This document shows, piece after piece, positions 4,805 to 5,954 of a DNA stretch of 5,954 nt. Source of the DNA: an uncultured Alphaproteobacteria bacterium (GTDB taxonomy: Bacteria; Pseudomonadota; Alphaproteobacteria; Rhizobiales; Aestuariivirgaceae); NCBI GenBank assembly GCA_937868035.1, contig CALMLK010000360.1, forward strand, positions 1 through 5,954. The letters are read 5' to 3'. The position numbers and the translations under genes were made by a program. The notes below the pieces were generated by a model. It did no database searches. It saw only the letters and a program-made list of their open reading frames with translations, and was not told the origin of the DNA. Position 1 is the first letter of the stretch, and each line of letters opens with the position of its first letter.

Positions 4805-5954
4805 CTATTCAAACCGCTCCGGCGCGTAGCCTTCGCGGACGAGGTTCTGGAACTTGGTGAGGGCGGCGTTGAATTGCAGTTCGACGACGCCCGTGGGGCC
4901 GTGGCGCTGCTTGCCGATGATGACTTCGGCGATGCCTTCACACTTGGCCATTTCGTCCTGCCAGGTGATGTGCTCGGGGGTGCCGGGGCGCGGCTCCTTG
5001 CGCAACATGTAATATTCCTCGCGGTAGATGAACATGACGACGTCGGCGTCCTGTTCGATCGAGCCGGATTCACGCAAGTCGGCAAGCTGCGGACGCTTGT
5101 CGTCGCGGTTTTCCACCTGGCGCGAGAGCTGCGAGAGGGCGATCACCGGCACCGCCAATTCCTTTGCCAGCGCCTTGAGGCCGACGGTGATTTCCGTCAC
5201 TTCCTGCACGCGGCCTTCCGACGCCTTCTTGGCCGAGCCGGCGAGCAGCTGGAGATAGTCCACCACGATGAGGCCCAGTCCGCGCTGACGCTTGAGGCGG
5301 CGGGCACGCGCCGCCACCTGCGCGATAGTGAGGCCGCCGGTCGCGTCGATGTAGAGCGGCAGCTTCTGCAATTCCTGGCTCACCTCCACGAGGCGGGCGA
5401 ACTCGTCCTCGGTGATCTTGCCGCGGCGGATTTTTTCCGAGCCGATGCCCGACTGCTCGGCGATGATGCGCGTCGCCAATTGTTCCGCCGACATTTCCAG
5501 CGAGAAGAAGGCGACGACACCGCCATCCAGCACCTTGTTGGTGCCGTCCGATTGATATTCGGCGCGGTAGTTCTTGGCGACGTTGTAGGCGAGGTTGGTG
5601 CAGAGCGCCGTCTTGCCCATGGAAGGGCGGCCGGCGAGGATGATGAGGTCGGAATTCTGCAGGCCGCCGAGCTTTTCGTCGAGGTCCTTGAGGCCGGTGG
5701 ACAAGCCGGAGAGATGCCCGTCGCGCTGGAAGGCGGCGTTGGCCATGTCGATGGCGTCGGTCAGGGCGCGGCCAAAGGGCATGAAGCCCTTGCCGTACTT
5801 GTCCACCTCGGCCAGCGCATAGAGCGACGACTCGGCGCGCTCGATCAGGGCGCGGGCGGAGTCTTCCACTGTCGCGTCGAAGGACTCGTTCACGATGTCG
5901 GTGCCGACCGAGATCAGCTTCCGGCGCTGGGCCAGTTCATGAATGGTGCGGCCA
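4805..5954 (-). CDS. dnaB: Replicative DNA helicase DnaB, C-terminal part (5' truncated by window)
   Basis: The open frame runs to the window edge, giving about 382 residues of an expected ~500; the primase-interacting N-terminal domain is mostly outside. It begins with GRTIHELAQRRKLISVG of the linker region, followed by the RecA-like motor: GLKDLDEKLGG, Walker A GRPSMGKT (codons around 5632-5609), FFSLEMSAEQLATRI (H1a/Walker-adjacent), Walker B LIVVDYLQLL, and ALSQLSRQVENRDDKRPQLADLRESGSIEQDADVVMFIYRE with the C-terminal arginine-finger/H4 region. The segment NYRAEYQSDGTNKVLDGG between Walker A and SLEM is an insert I associate with rhizobial DnaB. The hexamer unwinds the replication fork 5' to 3'. 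A GTG at 5893 is internal, not the true start, since similarity continues upstream of it. No intein or disruption is visible. Confidence 0.97.
   Translation of the reverse strand, partial: GRTIHELAQRRKLISVGTDIVNESFDATVEDSARALIERAESSLYALAEVDKYGKGFMPFGRALTDAIDMANAAFQRDGHLSGLSTGLKDLDEKLGGLQNSDLIILAGRPSMGKTALCTNLAYNVAKNYRAEYQSDGTNKVLDGGVVAFFSLEMSAEQLATRIIAEQSGIGSEKIRRGKITEDEFARLVEVSQELQKLPLYIDATGGLTIAQVAARARRLKRQRGLGLIVVDYLQLLAGSAKKASEGRVQEVTEITVGLKALAKELAVPVIALSQLSRQVENRDDKRPQLADLRESGSIEQDADVVMFIYREEYYMLRKEPRPGTPEHITWQDEMAKCEGIAEVIIGKQRHGPTGVVELQFNAALTKFQNLVREGYAPERFE

Noticed and set aside
4363..5085. 240-residue minus-strand ORF spanning the end of dnaB and the sco gene
   Set aside because: It is out of frame with dnaB and antisense to sco; both overlapped genes have unambiguous family motifs.
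1..5954. CRISPR arrays, tRNA or rRNA genes, insertion sequences, phage attachment sites
   Set aside because: No regularly spaced repeats, no tRNA-like cloverleaf or CCA end, and no transposase or flanking target duplications were seen on either strand.

Overview
The window looks like chromosomal DNA of an alphaproteobacterium, probably of the Hyphomicrobiales (rhizobial) type. The supporting points are the GC-rich codon use, an RpoH-type heat-shock sigma factor, a ribosomal protein L9 with a long acidic/alanine-rich C-terminal extension, and a replicative helicase DnaB with a short insert after Walker A of the kind I recall from rhizobial DnaB proteins. The genus cannot be read from the sequence.

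Layout. Positions 1-336 hold the 3' end of rpoH (+ strand), closed by a perfect 10-bp terminator hairpin. Next is a minus-strand type II toxin-antitoxin pair, vapB (806-1033) and vapC (403-801), with a palindromic candidate operator just upstream of vapB. Divergent from it is hutD (1099-1647, + strand), a HutD/Ves family cupin-like protein with a nine-G run inside its signature motif. hutD and the ribosomal operon converge on a strong bidirectional terminator (1711-1738). The minus-strand operon rpsF-rpsR-rplI (2965 down to 1764) is tightly packed and has a structured leader upstream. Then comes a plus-strand copper-delivery cassette: a small secreted Cys-containing DUF2946-like protein (3247-3651), a PCu(A)C periplasmic copper chaperone (3731-4207) and a Sco/SenC copper chaperone (4204-4794, overlapping the previous gene by 4 bases). 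The window closes with the 3' two-thirds or more of dnaB on the minus strand (4805-5954, N-terminus outside).

Function. PCu(A)C and Sco normally cooperate to load copper into the CuA (and sometimes CuB) centre of cytochrome c oxidase. The ORF in front of them is the most interesting item. It combines an export signal, a Cys-Cys-x-x-Cys motif and a C-terminus of Arg-Gly-Pro-Pro-Val, followed by a 79-base gap that can form hairpins and has only a weak ribosome-binding site for the chaperone gene. That resembles the copper-responsive upstream ORFs known as CutF (Rhodobacter) and CruR (Bordetella), so this may be a copper-sensing, translation-stalling leader that controls copper-chaperone synthesis. 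This is inference from motifs and context. The rest of the window is mostly housekeeping, with the vapBC insertion as an accessory element.
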